From Candidatus Kapaibacterium sp. (GTDB lineage Bacteria > Bacteroidota > Ignavibacteria > Kapaibacteriales > UBA7675), in assembly GCA_028284775.1 (NCBI GenBank), contig JANQRB010000069.1:1-64000 (forward strand): 64,000 nt of DNA, read 5' to 3'. The notes beneath the pieces are model-generated. The model made no database searches, had not been told where the DNA came from, and saw nothing but the letters and a program-made list of their open reading frames with translations. Made by a program: the position numbers and the translations under genes. Position 1 is the stretch's first letter, and every line of letters begins with the position of its first letter. Positions 36,500 to 47,200 of this stretch are shown here, one piece after another.

Positions 36500-39400
36500 A
36501 TGATACAATTAACACAACTACAAGACCGCGAGCCGGCAGAGGCGTCAACTCCAGAGACGCCGGGTGATTCAATGGCCGGCGATTTCAGCGCACTGACGAG
36601 AGCCGTCGCCACAGACTCGAACGCCATCGAGATACCCTCGGTTGAGCTGCCCAGGGGCGGCGGAGCTCTCAAAGGCATCGATGAAACGTTTAATGTTAAC
36701 GCCGCCAATGGGACCTCGAGCCTCACGATACCGCTGCCGCTTACACCCGGCCGCGGCGGATTTACGCCCGAACTGAATCTACGCTACAATTCAGGCGGCG
36801 GCAATGGTCCCTTCGGACTGGGCTGGTCGCTGGACCTTCCTTCCATTCAACGCCGGACGGATCGGCGCTTGCCTCGTTACCGGGAAGGCCGGGAGGAGGA
36901 CGTCTACCTGCTTTCGGGCGCGGAAGACCTGACGCCGGTGCTGCAAGAGACGGAGCCCGGCGTTTGGGAAGCGCTAGAACATCAGGCCGGCGCCTATCGG
37001 GTTAAACGCTATCGTCCGCGCATCGAGTCTGCCTTTGCCCGGATAGAACAAGTTCGTCATGCGGACCAGGGCACTTACTGGAAGGTGACATCTAAGGAGA
37101 ATGTCGTAACGATATACGGGCGCAGTCCGCAAACGCGTATCGCCGATCCCGATGACGACCGGCGTGTGTTTCAATGGCTGCCCGAATTCAGCTATGACGA
37201 CAAAGGCAACTGGATGCGCTATGAATACAAGGACGAGAACCTGGACAATGTTCCCGATGAAATCTTCGAATCGAAGCGTCGCGAGGGGCTGGCTCGCTTC
37301 AGCAATAAATATCTTAAACGGGTGAAGTACGGCAATCGCCGGCCCTATTATGCCGATCCCGCCAGGCCCTATGATCCGCCCGCCGCCGCCGACCCCGAGC
37401 ATTTCTTTGAACTCGTTTTCGACTACGGCGAGCACAACGAGCTTATCCCGCTGCCGCAGGAAGACGCGGAATTGAAGTGGGCTTATCGCGCCGATGCTTT
37501 TTCAACATATCGCGCGGGCTTTGAAATCCGGACGAAACGTCTCTGTCAACGGGCGTTGATGTTTCATCATTTCAGCGATGAAGCCGCCTTTGGCGTCGAT
37601 TATCTGGTGCGATCGCTGACCCTCGACTACAGGCCTTCTTCCATCAATGAATCGGGGCAGGCCGAAGTCAGCTACCTCGGCACAGCCACGCAATACGGTC
37701 ATATTCGCAGGAATGACGGTAGCTATTCCTCGCGAGCGCTTCCACCGCTGTCCTTCAGCTATCGGGAGCTTCAGTGGAATACGGACGTTCGGACAATCGA
37801 CACCGACAACATTCAGGGCGCAGCGGCCGGCCTGACGAACAACTACCAGTGGGTGGACGTCTACGGCGAAGGCATTGCCGGCATCCTTGCGGAAGAGGGC
37901 GAAGGCTGGTTTTACAAATCCAACCTCGGTGATCGTGACGACGACGGTCGGCCGGCATTCACGGCGGCAAACAAGCTTATCGACAAACCTTCGCTGAACG
38001 GTCTCGGGGACGGCCGATTGTCACTACAGGATCTGGCTGCCGACGGCCGCAAACAGCTCGTTGTGAACGCTCCCGGGCTGCAGGGATATTTTGAGCTCGG
38101 GAGCGAAGGGGAATGGCAAGCCTTCACCCCTTTCAGGGAGATCGCCAACATCGATCCCGCCGATCCTAACCTGCGGCGCATCGATCTTGACGGCGACGGC
38201 CAGGCTGAATTGGTGATCGCGGGCGATGACGCCTTTATCTGGTATGCGGCCAATGGCAGACAGGGTTATCAGGCCGCCGAACGGAGTGTTAAGAGCCTCG
38301 ACGAAGATTCCGGCCCCCGTATCATTTTTGCCGATCAGCAGCAGCGTGTGTTCCTTGCCGATATGACGGGAGACGGCCTGACGGACATTGTCCGCATCAG
38401 CAACGGTGAAGTCTGTTACTGGGCCAACAAAGGCTACGGTTGTTTCAGCGCTAAAGTTCGGATGGGCAATGCGCCGCTCTTTGATCATCCGGCCGCCTTC
38501 AATCCGCAGTATATCCATCTGGCGGATGTGAGCGGTACCGGCACCACCGATATTGTTTACCTGGGCAAACGGCGATTCAGCGCTTTTCTTAACCTCAGCG
38601 GCAACGCCCTCAGCAATGCTCACGACATCGATCCCTTTTGTCCGGTCGACACCAACAGTCGTCTCGCGGTCGTAGACCTTCTCGGTACAGGTACAGCCTG
38701 TGTCGTCTGGTCCTCCGACCTCCCGACGCACGCGCAGGCGCCGATGCGCTACATCGACCTGATGGACGGTCGTAAACCGCACCTGATGTCGGGCTACACG
38801 AATAGTATGGGCAAAGAATGCAGGCTGTCCTACCGCAGCTCGACCTACTTTTATCTCAAGGATAAACGTGAAGGACGGCCCTGGAGCACGAAGCTGCCTT
38901 TTCCGGTGCAGGTGCTCAGCGAGTACATCGTGGAAGACGGCGTTACCAATGTGCGCTTCAGCAGTCGGTACCGATACCATCACGGTTATTACGATCAGGC
39001 CGAACGTGAATTTCGCGGCTTTGCGATGGTGGAGCAGACGGACAGTGAAGTATACAGCCAGTGGCATGCCAACGCCGCGGGCACCCGCCTTGAGCAGTCG
39101 GAAGAATTATACCAGGCGCCGGTGTTAACGAAGACATGGTTTCACACCGGCGCATTCGTCGATCGACAGCGCATACTGAATCAGCATGCAAAAGAATACT
39201 GGTTCGAGGAATATCAGCGGCAGCTGCCGGACAGCCCGCTAACGATCGGTGAGGCGCAATTGCCCGAGGCGCGCATCCACAGCGCGGCGTCGATCGCGGC
39301 AGACGATGTGCTTGACAGGCTCAGCGCCGCCGAGTGGCGCGAGATGCTCCGTGCCTGCAAGGGGATGGTCATTCGGAAGGAAGTCTTTGCGCTGGATGCC

Positions 39401-42400
39401 GCCGTCGGGGCGAGCGATGAGGATGTCGGCCGGCAACTTACCCCTTATACGGTCGAAATGCGCAACTGCGACATCCAGCTATTGCAGCCGCGCCTCGATC
39501 ACCGCTGCGCCGTCTTCCTGTTAAGCGAAAGTGAAAGCCTCAGCTATCACTATGAACGCAAAGCGGAGGATCCGCGCGTCAGGCATACACTTAACATCCG
39601 GGTTGATGATAGAGGCAATGTGCTGGAACGCGCTTCGATCAGCTATGGCCGGAAGCAGGCGGCGGCGGAAGCTTCAGCCCAGGACCTGCGGGACAGAGTC
39701 ACTGATTTTAACGATTCGGATGAGCAGGCAGCGCTCCAGTCCGCATTTGCCGCTGCCCTTGCCGACTGCGAGTCTGCGCAGCGGCAAACGCATGTTGTCG
39801 TTACCCGGAACAGTTTCAGCAACGACATCGACCTCCCCGAAGCATTTCGATCGCGTTCGATTGCCGAGGTCAGGACCTACGAGATCAGCGGTCTGACAAG
39901 CGCGGCCGCAATATTTACCCTCAGCGAGTTTGAGGAAATCCTCAGCGATGCCCGCAGCGCGGAAATCGCCTACCATGAAACGGCAGGCGTCGGGATCACG
40001 CGACGGCTCATCGAGTGCAGCCGTACTCTGTATTATCGCGCCGACCTTATGGGAGCCTTGCCCCTGGGGCAGATCGACGCGCGCGGACTTCAGTTCGAAG
40101 CTTATCAACTGGCCTACACGCCGGCACTGCTGACCGCGCTCTACGGCGCGGCGATCGCCGATCCGGAAACGACAATGACAGACGCCGGATATGTTCACAG
40201 CGAAGCGGATGCCGACTGGTGGATTCCTTCCGGCCGCATCGACTATATCGATCAGGCCGCGGCGGAAGATGCGACGGATGCCGCCGACCGTTTCTTCAGC
40301 GCTCAATATTATATCGATCCCATGGGTTCACCTACCGGTGTGACCTACTATCGGGACTACTTCCTGATGCTGGAATCGCTGCAAGATGCCCTGGGTAACC
40401 AAAGCAAAGTTGAACGTTTTAACCTGCGCAGCCTGTCGCCGCGCCGTATCCGCGACATGAATGACAATCTCTCTGAAGTATTGCTGAATGAGCTGGCTTT
40501 GCCAAAGGCCTTTGCGCTGCTCGGCAAGGATTTGGATAACGACGGTCTGGTGGAGCTCGATGCGGCGGATAGCCTTGTCGGTCTCGACGAAAGGACTGAT
40601 GCCGAAAGCATTGCGATACAGGACTTCTTCGCAACGGAAGATTCCACTCTCCTGGAGCAACGCGGCCGGGCACTGTTGCAGGGCGCCACCAGACGTTATC
40701 TTTATGACTTCACGAGTTTTGAACGCGGGGACGGACCTGTCGTTGTCGCCACCATCGACCGCGAAGAGCATCACAATCTTAATCCGGCCAGCGGCCTGCA
40801 GATGAAGTTCGAATACAGTGACGGCTTCAACAAGCTGGCCATGAGCAAAATGCAGGCCGAGCCGGGCAGCGCTTTGCGGGTGGACGTCGATGTCGACAAC
40901 AGCTACACAGTTGTGAAGGTCGACACGGCCGCCGCCGTTCCGCCGACGCTGCGCTGGCTGGGCAGCGGCCGCAGCGTACTTAACAACAAGGGCAAGCCAG
41001 TTAAACAGTACGAACCGTATTTTGCCGTCACGCCGCGCTACGAAGATATCGGGGAACTGGTGGAGTCGGGCGTGGCGTCAACTATGTATTACGATTCGCC
41101 CGGACGACTGACCAAAACCCTCTTTCCCGATAACAGTTTCGGCCGACTCGAATTCGATTCCTGGCGGCAGCATCGCTATGACCGCAATGATACCGTCGCG
41201 GACAGCCGCTGGTACGACGACCGCGTTAACAACCTGATTGACGCCGAACTGCTGGCGGCGGATCGGGATCCGCTTAAAGAAAAGGAGGCGGCGCAGCAGA
41301 CGGCCCTTCATTACGACACGCCCGCGGCCGTTTACCTCGACTCCCTCGGGCGTCCGATGCTGAACATTGACCACAACGGACGCGATGATATGTTGCGGGA
41401 AAAGCTGCACCTCAGCTTCCTGGATCTGGATGTCGAAGGGAACGTCAGGAGCATCCGCGATCCTCGCGGGACGGCCCTGATGGAGTACGGCTACGATATG
41501 CTCGGCCGGCGAGCCTATCGGAACGGGGCCGATGCCGGTGAACGCCGGATGCTCAATAACGTCATCGGCAATCCCGTGCACACCTGGGACGGCCGGGGGC
41601 ATCGCTATACCTACAGCTATGACGCCCTCCAGCGCCTCAGCTCCATCCGGGTGAGCGGCGGCGACGTCCCGGGGCAGCCCTTAAACAACCTGGTGGAGCG
41701 TATCGTGTACGGCGAAGGGCAGGCCGATGACAGGGCCTTTAATCTTCGGGGACAGAAATTTCACCACTACGATACCGGCGGCAGGCTTGTCCACAGCGCC
41801 TATGACCTTAAAGGCAATCTTCTGGCAAGCGAGCGTCGTTTAACATTGGACTATCGTGTCCTGACGGATTGGACCGGTCCTGAGCCGGATTCACTGCTCG
41901 AAGCAGAAGCCTTTGCCGCGCAATGGGAATACGATGCCCTCGGAAGGCAGACGCGAATGACTAACTATGACGGCAGCATCACCGAGCGCACCTATAACGC
42001 CGCCGGTCTGTTGGAGCGTGTAAGGGTCACGACTGCACTGTCGCCGGCCGCCGACCTGGTGCGCGCCATCGATTATGACGCGCGCGGCAATCGCAGCCGT
42101 ATTGAATACGGCAACGGTATCGTAACGCAGTACCGCTACGATGTCGCCACTGATCGACTTTTGCATCTCGAGACGCGCAAGGCCGACAATGAGCTGCTGC
42201 AGGATTGGTATTATACCTACGATCCGGAGGGTAACATCAGCCATCTGGAGGATAAGAGTGTTCCGGCCGTTTTTTTTAACAATCAAAAAATCGAGGCGCT
42301 GGCTCGTTACAGCTACGACCCGCAGTATCGACTGATCGAAGCCACGGGCCGCGAACACGCCGGTCAGGCGATTGACTTCGGCCAGGATGACAACTGGCGG

Positions 42401-44191
42401 GATGTGCCTTTTCGGCAAGCTTATCAGGCGGGCGACCCAATGGCCTGGCGCGACTATCGGCAGTGTTATCGTCATGACCCGGCGGGCAATATCCGCCGCA
42501 TCGAACACAAAGCCGGCGCCGGAAGCTGGACTCGAGACTTCAGCTATGCAAGTGATTCGAACCGCCTGCAGGAAAGCAGAGTAGGCGCCCGGACCTACAA
42601 TTACCCGACCCAGGCCGAACATGGCAACATCGAAGAGATGCCCCACCTGCAGGTCATGCAGTGGAATTTCAGGGATGAACTGACTGCCGTCGCCCGGCAG
42701 CGCGTGCTGAGCGGGACACCGGAAACCACCTATTATGTTTACGATTCCACCGGCCGCCGTCTGCGCAAAGTAACGGACAAAGCAGCGGGAGAAGGCCATT
42801 CACCCGGTCGTAAAGAGGAACGTATCTACCTGGACGGCATCGAGCTGTACCGCAAACACAGTGGCGGCAACAGCGGCCTTGAGCGCCGTACGCTTGAAGT
42901 CGGCGACGACGAGGGGCGCATCGCATTCATCGAAACGCGCAATGAGGTCGATGACGGCAGCGAGCAGCAATTGCTGCGCTATCAATTCAGCAATATCATC
43001 GGCTCGGTTCAGATGGAGGCGGACGACGACGCCCGCGTGATCAGCTATGAAGAGTATCATCCTTATGGCAGCACGGCCTATCAGGCGGTCGACGCAGATG
43101 TTAAGGCGGCCGCCAAACGCTATCGTTTTGTGGGCATGGAACGCGATGACGAGAGCGGACTTAACTATCACAAGGCCCGCTATTATGCGCCCTGGCTGGG
43201 GCGCTGGTTGAGTCCCGACCCGCTTGGCATCAACGGCGGCCTGAACCTGTATGAATATGCCGCCGCCAATCCGATTAACTTCAGGGATCAGAATGGTCTG
43301 CAACCGACGGCCAATCAGCGGCGCTTTCGGGAGATCCACAATCAGAATGGCGGCAATGCTGCGCAAACGCTTATCAGCGCCTTCACCGACAGTCAGATCA
43401 CCGATCAGCGCAGCGGCGCCCGAGGACGCTTCCGAACGATACTGAACCTGACTTCCAGCTCTTCGATTACGCCGGTTCACTTTAACGCCCATACGATTCG
43501 CGGCACCGGCGACAGCGGCTTCCGCCGCGAATTCCGCGACAGCGTGGAGTTTCATCCTGATGTTAACGGTGCCGACATTCCGCTGCATCGATCCAGCAGT
43601 AATCAGATCGGTCACTTTCTTACGGCGGCGCACATGGGCTTTCAGGTGGCGGGGTGGCGGCGCACGATCGAAGCGGACCGGCAATTCCGCCGCGACCATC
43701 CGATTCTCTGGGCACTGTCGCGTTCCGGCGGCGGCCACGGCGGCGGCGATCCTATGGCCAGCCTGTATGCGAATATCAGCATTAACTTCAGGGCCGCGAT
43801 CGGTCACGAACTTGTGCCCGACAGTGCCGGGTCGGGCAGCGGCGGCGGAGCGACCGGCGCCATTGCAGCCGCATCCGCGGCCGATGTTGCCAATTTCGAG
43901 AATGATCGTCTGGACCGGATTGCCATCAACTCCAGCCAGGCGGGCAACAGTTATCAGGATCTCTATCTGACCCGCGTGGGTTTCCTCTTCGGCCAGCGGG
44001 TGGAAGAAGGTTTCTTCGCCAACGAGGCGGAAGCCGCCGAGTGGCTGGAATTGATGTTGGTGTCGCCGACGCTGGCTTACGTGCCGTCCACCCACAAATT
44101 TTACCAGGACGCACAGCGTGTCGACGCCCTGTTGCAGCAGTTCGCGACGACACAGCCGGCACCGCAGGCAGGACCGCCGGCGCCGCCCTAG
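36500..44191 (+). CDS. TcB-TcC fusion toxin subunit 2 with a different C-terminal domain
   Basis: The 2,563-residue protein parallels subunit 1 from the SpvB domain to the end of the RHS core, at roughly two-thirds identity by eye in sampled stretches. The propeller motif F-L-A-D-M-T-G-D-G-L-T-D-I-V is near residue 617, the middle domains at about 741-854, and the RHS core at about 2154-2267. Autoprotease aspartates are D-P-L-G (2240) and D-Q-N-G (2263), with the same 23-residue spacing as in subunit 1. After this point the two proteins share nothing visible. The C-terminal 297 residues carry S-S-S-N-Q-I-G-H-F-L-T-A-A-H, N-F-R-A-A-I-G-H-E-L-V-P-D, a Gly/Ser spacer and a proline-rich tail. The two G-H motifs could be catalytic or metal-binding, but I cannot name a family. 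The start lies 42 bases after the previous stop, so the genes are probably co-transcribed. Confidence 0.92.
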   Translation: MIQLTQLQDREPAEASTPETPGDSMAGDFSALTRAVATDSNAIEIPSVELPRGGGALKGIDETFNVNAANGTSSLTIPLPLTPGRGGFTPELNLRYNSGGGNGPFGLGWSLDLPSIQRRTDRRLPRYREGREEDVYLLSGAEDLTPVLQETEPGVWEALEHQAGAYRVKRYRPRIESAFARIEQVRHADQGTYWKVTSKENVVTIYGRSPQTRIADPDDDRRVFQWLPEFSYDDKGNWMRYEYKDENLDNVPDEIFESKRREGLARFSNKYLKRVKYGNRRPYYADPARPYDPPAAADPEHFFELVFDYGEHNELIPLPQEDAELKWAYRADAFSTYRAGFEIRTKRLCQRALMFHHFSDEAAFGVDYLVRSLTLDYRPSSINESGQAEVSYLGTATQYGHIRRNDGSYSSRALPPLSFSYRELQWNTDVRTIDTDNIQGAAAGLTNNYQWVDVYGEGIAGILAEEGEGWFYKSNLGDRDDDGRPAFTAANKLIDKPSLNGLGDGRLSLQDLAADGRKQLVVNAPGLQGYFELGSEGEWQAFTPFREIANIDPADPNLRRIDLDGDGQAELVIAGDDAFIWYAANGRQGYQAAERSVKSLDEDSGPRIIFADQQQRVFLADMTGDGLTDIVRISNGEVCYWANKGYGCFSAKVRMGNAPLFDHPAAFNPQYIHLADVSGTGTTDIVYLGKRRFSAFLNLSGNALSNAHDIDPFCPVDTNSRLAVVDLLGTGTACVVWSSDLPTHAQAPMRYIDLMDGRKPHLMSGYTNSMGKECRLSYRSSTYFYLKDKREGRPWSTKLPFPVQVLSEYIVEDGVTNVRFSSRYRYHHGYYDQAEREFRGFAMVEQTDSEVYSQWHANAAGTRLEQSEELYQAPVLTKTWFHTGAFVDRQRILNQHAKEYWFEEYQRQLPDSPLTIGEAQLPEARIHSAASIAADDVLDRLSAAEWREMLRACKGMVIRKEVFALDAAVGASDEDVGRQLTPYTVEMRNCDIQLLQPRLDHRCAVFLLSESESLSYHYERKAEDPRVRHTLNIRVDDRGNVLERASISYGRKQAAAEASAQDLRDRVTDFNDSDEQAALQSAFAAALADCESAQRQTHVVVTRNSFSNDIDLPEAFRSRSIAEVRTYEISGLTSAAAIFTLSEFEEILSDARSAEIAYHETAGVGITRRLIECSRTLYYRADLMGALPLGQIDARGLQFEAYQLAYTPALLTALYGAAIADPETTMTDAGYVHSEADADWWIPSGRIDYIDQAAAEDATDAADRFFSAQYYIDPMGSPTGVTYYRDYFLMLESLQDALGNQSKVERFNLRSLSPRRIRDMNDNLSEVLLNELALPKAFALLGKDLDNDGLVELDAADSLVGLDERTDAESIAIQDFFATEDSTLLEQRGRALLQGATRRYLYDFTSFERGDGPVVVATIDREEHHNLNPASGLQMKFEYSDGFNKLAMSKMQAEPGSALRVDVDVDNSYTVVKVDTAAAVPPTLRWLGSGRSVLNNKGKPVKQYEPYFAVTPRYEDIGELVESGVASTMYYDSPGRLTKTLFPDNSFGRLEFDSWRQHRYDRNDTVADSRWYDDRVNNLIDAELLAADRDPLKEKEAAQQTALHYDTPAAVYLDSLGRPMLNIDHNGRDDMLREKLHLSFLDLDVEGNVRSIRDPRGTALMEYGYDMLGRRAYRNGADAGERRMLNNVIGNPVHTWDGRGHRYTYSYDALQRLSSIRVSGGDVPGQPLNNLVERIVYGEGQADDRAFNLRGQKFHHYDTGGRLVHSAYDLKGNLLASERRLTLDYRVLTDWTGPEPDSLLEAEAFAAQWEYDALGRQTRMTNYDGSITERTYNAAGLLERVRVTTALSPAADLVRAIDYDARGNRSRIEYGNGIVTQYRYDVATDRLLHLETRKADNELLQDWYYTYDPEGNISHLEDKSVPAVFFNNQKIEALARYSYDPQYRLIEATGREHAGQAIDFGQDDNWRDVPFRQAYQAGDPMAWRDYRQCYRHDPAGNIRRIEHKAGAGSWTRDFSYASDSNRLQESRVGARTYNYPTQAEHGNIEEMPHLQVMQWNFRDELTAVARQRVLSGTPETTYYVYDSTGRRLRKVTDKAAGEGHSPGRKEERIYLDGIELYRKHSGGNSGLERRTLEVGDDEGRIAFIETRNEVDDGSEQQLLRYQFSNIIGSVQMEADDDARVISYEEYHPYGSTAYQAVDADVKAAAKRYRFVGMERDDESGLNYHKARYYAPWLGRWLSPDPLGINGGLNLYEYAAANPINFRDQNGLQPTANQRRFREIHNQNGGNAAQTLISAFTDSQITDQRSGARGRFRTILNLTSSSSITPVHFNAHTIRGTGDSGFRREFRDSVEFHPDVNGADIPLHRSSSNQIGHFLTAAHMGFQVAGWRRTIEADRQFRRDHPILWALSRSGGGHGGGDPMASLYANISINFRAAIGHELVPDSAGSGSGGGATGAIAAASAADVANFENDRLDRIAINSSQAGNSYQDLYLTRVGFLFGQRVEEGFFANEAEAAEWLELMLVSPTLAYVPSTHKFYQDAQRVDALLQQFATTQPAPQAGPPAPP

Positions 44192-44299
44192 GAAATGGTC
44201 GGCTCAGCGCCGGATCGCGGGCAGAGATGTTTATCGGACAAAAAGAATTTTAACACTAAAAATAGAATCACAAACTGTTAACAAAGCGAGAAAGACACA
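44192..44299. promoter_or_regulatory. AT-rich gap before TcA
   Basis: This 108-base gap becomes AT-rich after 44235 (AATTTTAACACTAAAAATAG and GTTAACAAAG). No hairpin terminator is visible, so TcA could be read through from the upstream genes or have its own start site here. There is no Shine-Dalgarno sequence before the ATG. Confidence 0.35.
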
Positions 44300-47200
44300 A
44301 TGGCTACCGAAATATCCAGATTATTCAGCGTTCGCGGAACGGTCCTCGATGCAGACGGCAAAGCCGCGATCGGTGTAAGGGTTCAGGCCTATGACCGCGA
44401 TCTGCGCAGTGAAGAACTGCTGGGCCAGACTACGACTGACCTGAACGGCAGCTACATCATTCACTACGGCCCCGGCCAGTTTGCGCGGGCCGAAAAGAAA
44501 TTCGCCGACTTATCCGTGAAAGTATTGGATCGCAACGGGAAAACGCCGCTGTATTCACCGGGATTCGACGACATTCTATTCAATGCGCCGCCGGCCGCGC
44601 GGGTGAACATTAATCTGCCGCCCGCACCGGACGCCACGGGCGTCGAATACGAAATCGTGCTTCGTTGTATTAAACCGCTGCTGAACGGCACCGACATTCA
44701 CGCGCTGGATGAAAACGATAGACATCGCGATATAAGCTTCCTCGCGCGGGAGACCGGACTGTTGCAGAGTAAAATCGAGCATCTCGTGCTGTCGCATCGC
44801 CTGCAGGATGTCTCCGATATTACGCCCGTCTTTTTCTACGCGCTGCTGCGCCAAGACACATTGCTGAGCGGGGATCTTGACGGATTTATGAACCTGCGAT
44901 TCCAGATCCATATTCACTCCGAAATAATGCCTCTTTTTTACGATATCGTGCTGACCGACGAAAAAAAGATTCGTCGGGATGTGGAGGCCGCGATCAAAGC
45001 AAAAATTGTACCGGCCGGCCTGAAACGAGGGCTGAATTCAATTTTGGCGCGGCTCGCGAAGCATCGTAAAAAAGCGCAGGAATACCAGCAGAGCGAAAAG
45101 CCCCGGCTTACGCTCGATCTGATCGCCGACTTCATTATCTCCGACAAAGTCGGCGATATGCAGCGTTTATTCGTGGAATCAAACTACGACATTAGCACGT
45201 TTCTGGCGGCCCTCGCCGATCCGAAATTTTTCGCAACGGACAAGGACAAGAAGCAGGCCACAACCAGACTGGCACTGGCGGACGTGCTGGGCTTTAATGA
45301 CCAGATTATCGATGATGTTCGCAAAATCAAGAAAATCAGAAGCGCTCGCGATGTCCGAAAGCTGGCGGGAATGAACCGTGCGGAGTGGCGCACAACTCTC
45401 AGCAAGTCGGCCGCCAAAATTGCTATCGCGGGTAAACCGGTCAACAACAAACTGATTGGCCTGCACGCTTCCTCGCTGGTGCGGCGAATGGAGAAACGCT
45501 TTCCCTCGGCGGCCTTTGCGGCCCAACTGCAGCGTGCCAAGAAGTCAAGTCTGAAGCATCGCAAAGAGATTGCGAACCTCTTGACTAAGAATGCGGACTT
45601 CGACCTGATGAACAGCAATGTCGACAGCTTCCTCAAGCGCAAGAAATTAAACAACGCCAAAAATGACGGTCTGCGGCGAGAGCTGAAGTCCGTGCAGCGT
45701 GTCTTTCGGCTCATCCCGCACTATGGCAAAAGCAATGCTCTGCTGAAACAAAAAATACACTCCGCCCAGACGATTGTCGCTATCGGCGAAACGCGTTTCA
45801 GGAATGAAATCGCAGCCAAGGCGGGCATCGGCAAAAAGGAAGCCACAATAATTTACAATCGTGCCGCCGCCAAACACAGCGCCGCGATGCTGATCGCCGG
45901 CGATATTCAGGATACGATGCGCTCGGTTGATATCGCCGCTCTCAAACCGGAAGCGCTGGCGGCAAAAATTGAATCCGTCGCGGCGGATTTTCCGAATCTC
46001 AAGAGCCTGTTTAAGCTGACCGACGTCTGCGAGTGTGAACACTGCCGTTCGGTCTACAGTCCGGCTGCCTACCTGGTGGAACTCCTGCAGTTTCTCGACA
46101 AACGCAGCGTGACGGACCTCACAACCGACCCCCCGACTACCGGACACCTGGCAAAGGATGTGCTGTTTAAGCGCCGGCCGGATCTCGGCGACATCGACCT
46201 GAGCTGCGAAAACGCCACGACGCCTCTGCCCTATATCGACCTGGTCTGCGAATTGTTGGAAGAGGCTGTTGCACCGGATCCCGGCATTCCTTACACCGGC
46301 GCGATCGTCAAGGGCGCCATCCCGGCGGCCTTGTTAAATATTGTGACCGCGGCCGGGATTCCGATGACGGCGGCCGCCGTCATCTATGAGCCGGATGTCA
46401 ACGGCGACTTCATCCTGCGCGACGAAAAGGCGGTCTGCAAATTAGTGCATCAGGGCGGCAATGACTGGCTCGTCAGGCGACTTCGTCAGACTCATGGGAC
46501 TGAGGCGGAGCTGGCGGCGGCGCCGGAATACGTCAACGTTGAGGCCTACAAAAAGCTAGCGAACAGTAATTATGCCTTTAAGCTGCCCTTCGATTTGCCC
46601 CACGTCGAAGCTCTGGCATATTTCGCACGCTTCGGCATTGCGCGCGACGAGTTAATGCGGGACTTCCAACGCGGCGGAACGCCAGCCGACAGCGCCATTG
46701 CGGCGGAGAAACTTGGCCTGACGGATCAGGAACGCGCCATTATTGTGACCGCCGCTCCGGCGACGCAGAGCAATTTCTGGAACATCCCGGCCGCCGCGCT
46801 GCTGAACGAAATTCGCAATGTCGATACCTTTCTCACGCGCACGGGGCTGAGCTACCGGGAGCTGGATCTGCTGCTGCAGCTCTCGTTTATCGACCCCAAC
46901 GGTAAAATGTTTATTAAGCACCTGGATCTGTCCTGCGATACCGCCCAGAAGCAGATTGCCGGTCTCAACACGAAAGGACTGGATCGCATTCACCGTTTTC
47001 TGCGCATTATGCGTCGCTTGAAGCAGCATTCCTGGCAGCCCGAGACATGTAATGAAGTCATCGTTCAGGCGCGCTTAGGCAATTCGAAGCTTAACGACAA
47101 TTGTCTGATCATCGCGGCCGACCTGATGCGCCTCAAGGAACGCAGCGGACTGCGGCTGGAAGAGCTGGTCGCTTGTTACGGCGAGATCCCGCATAGTGAA

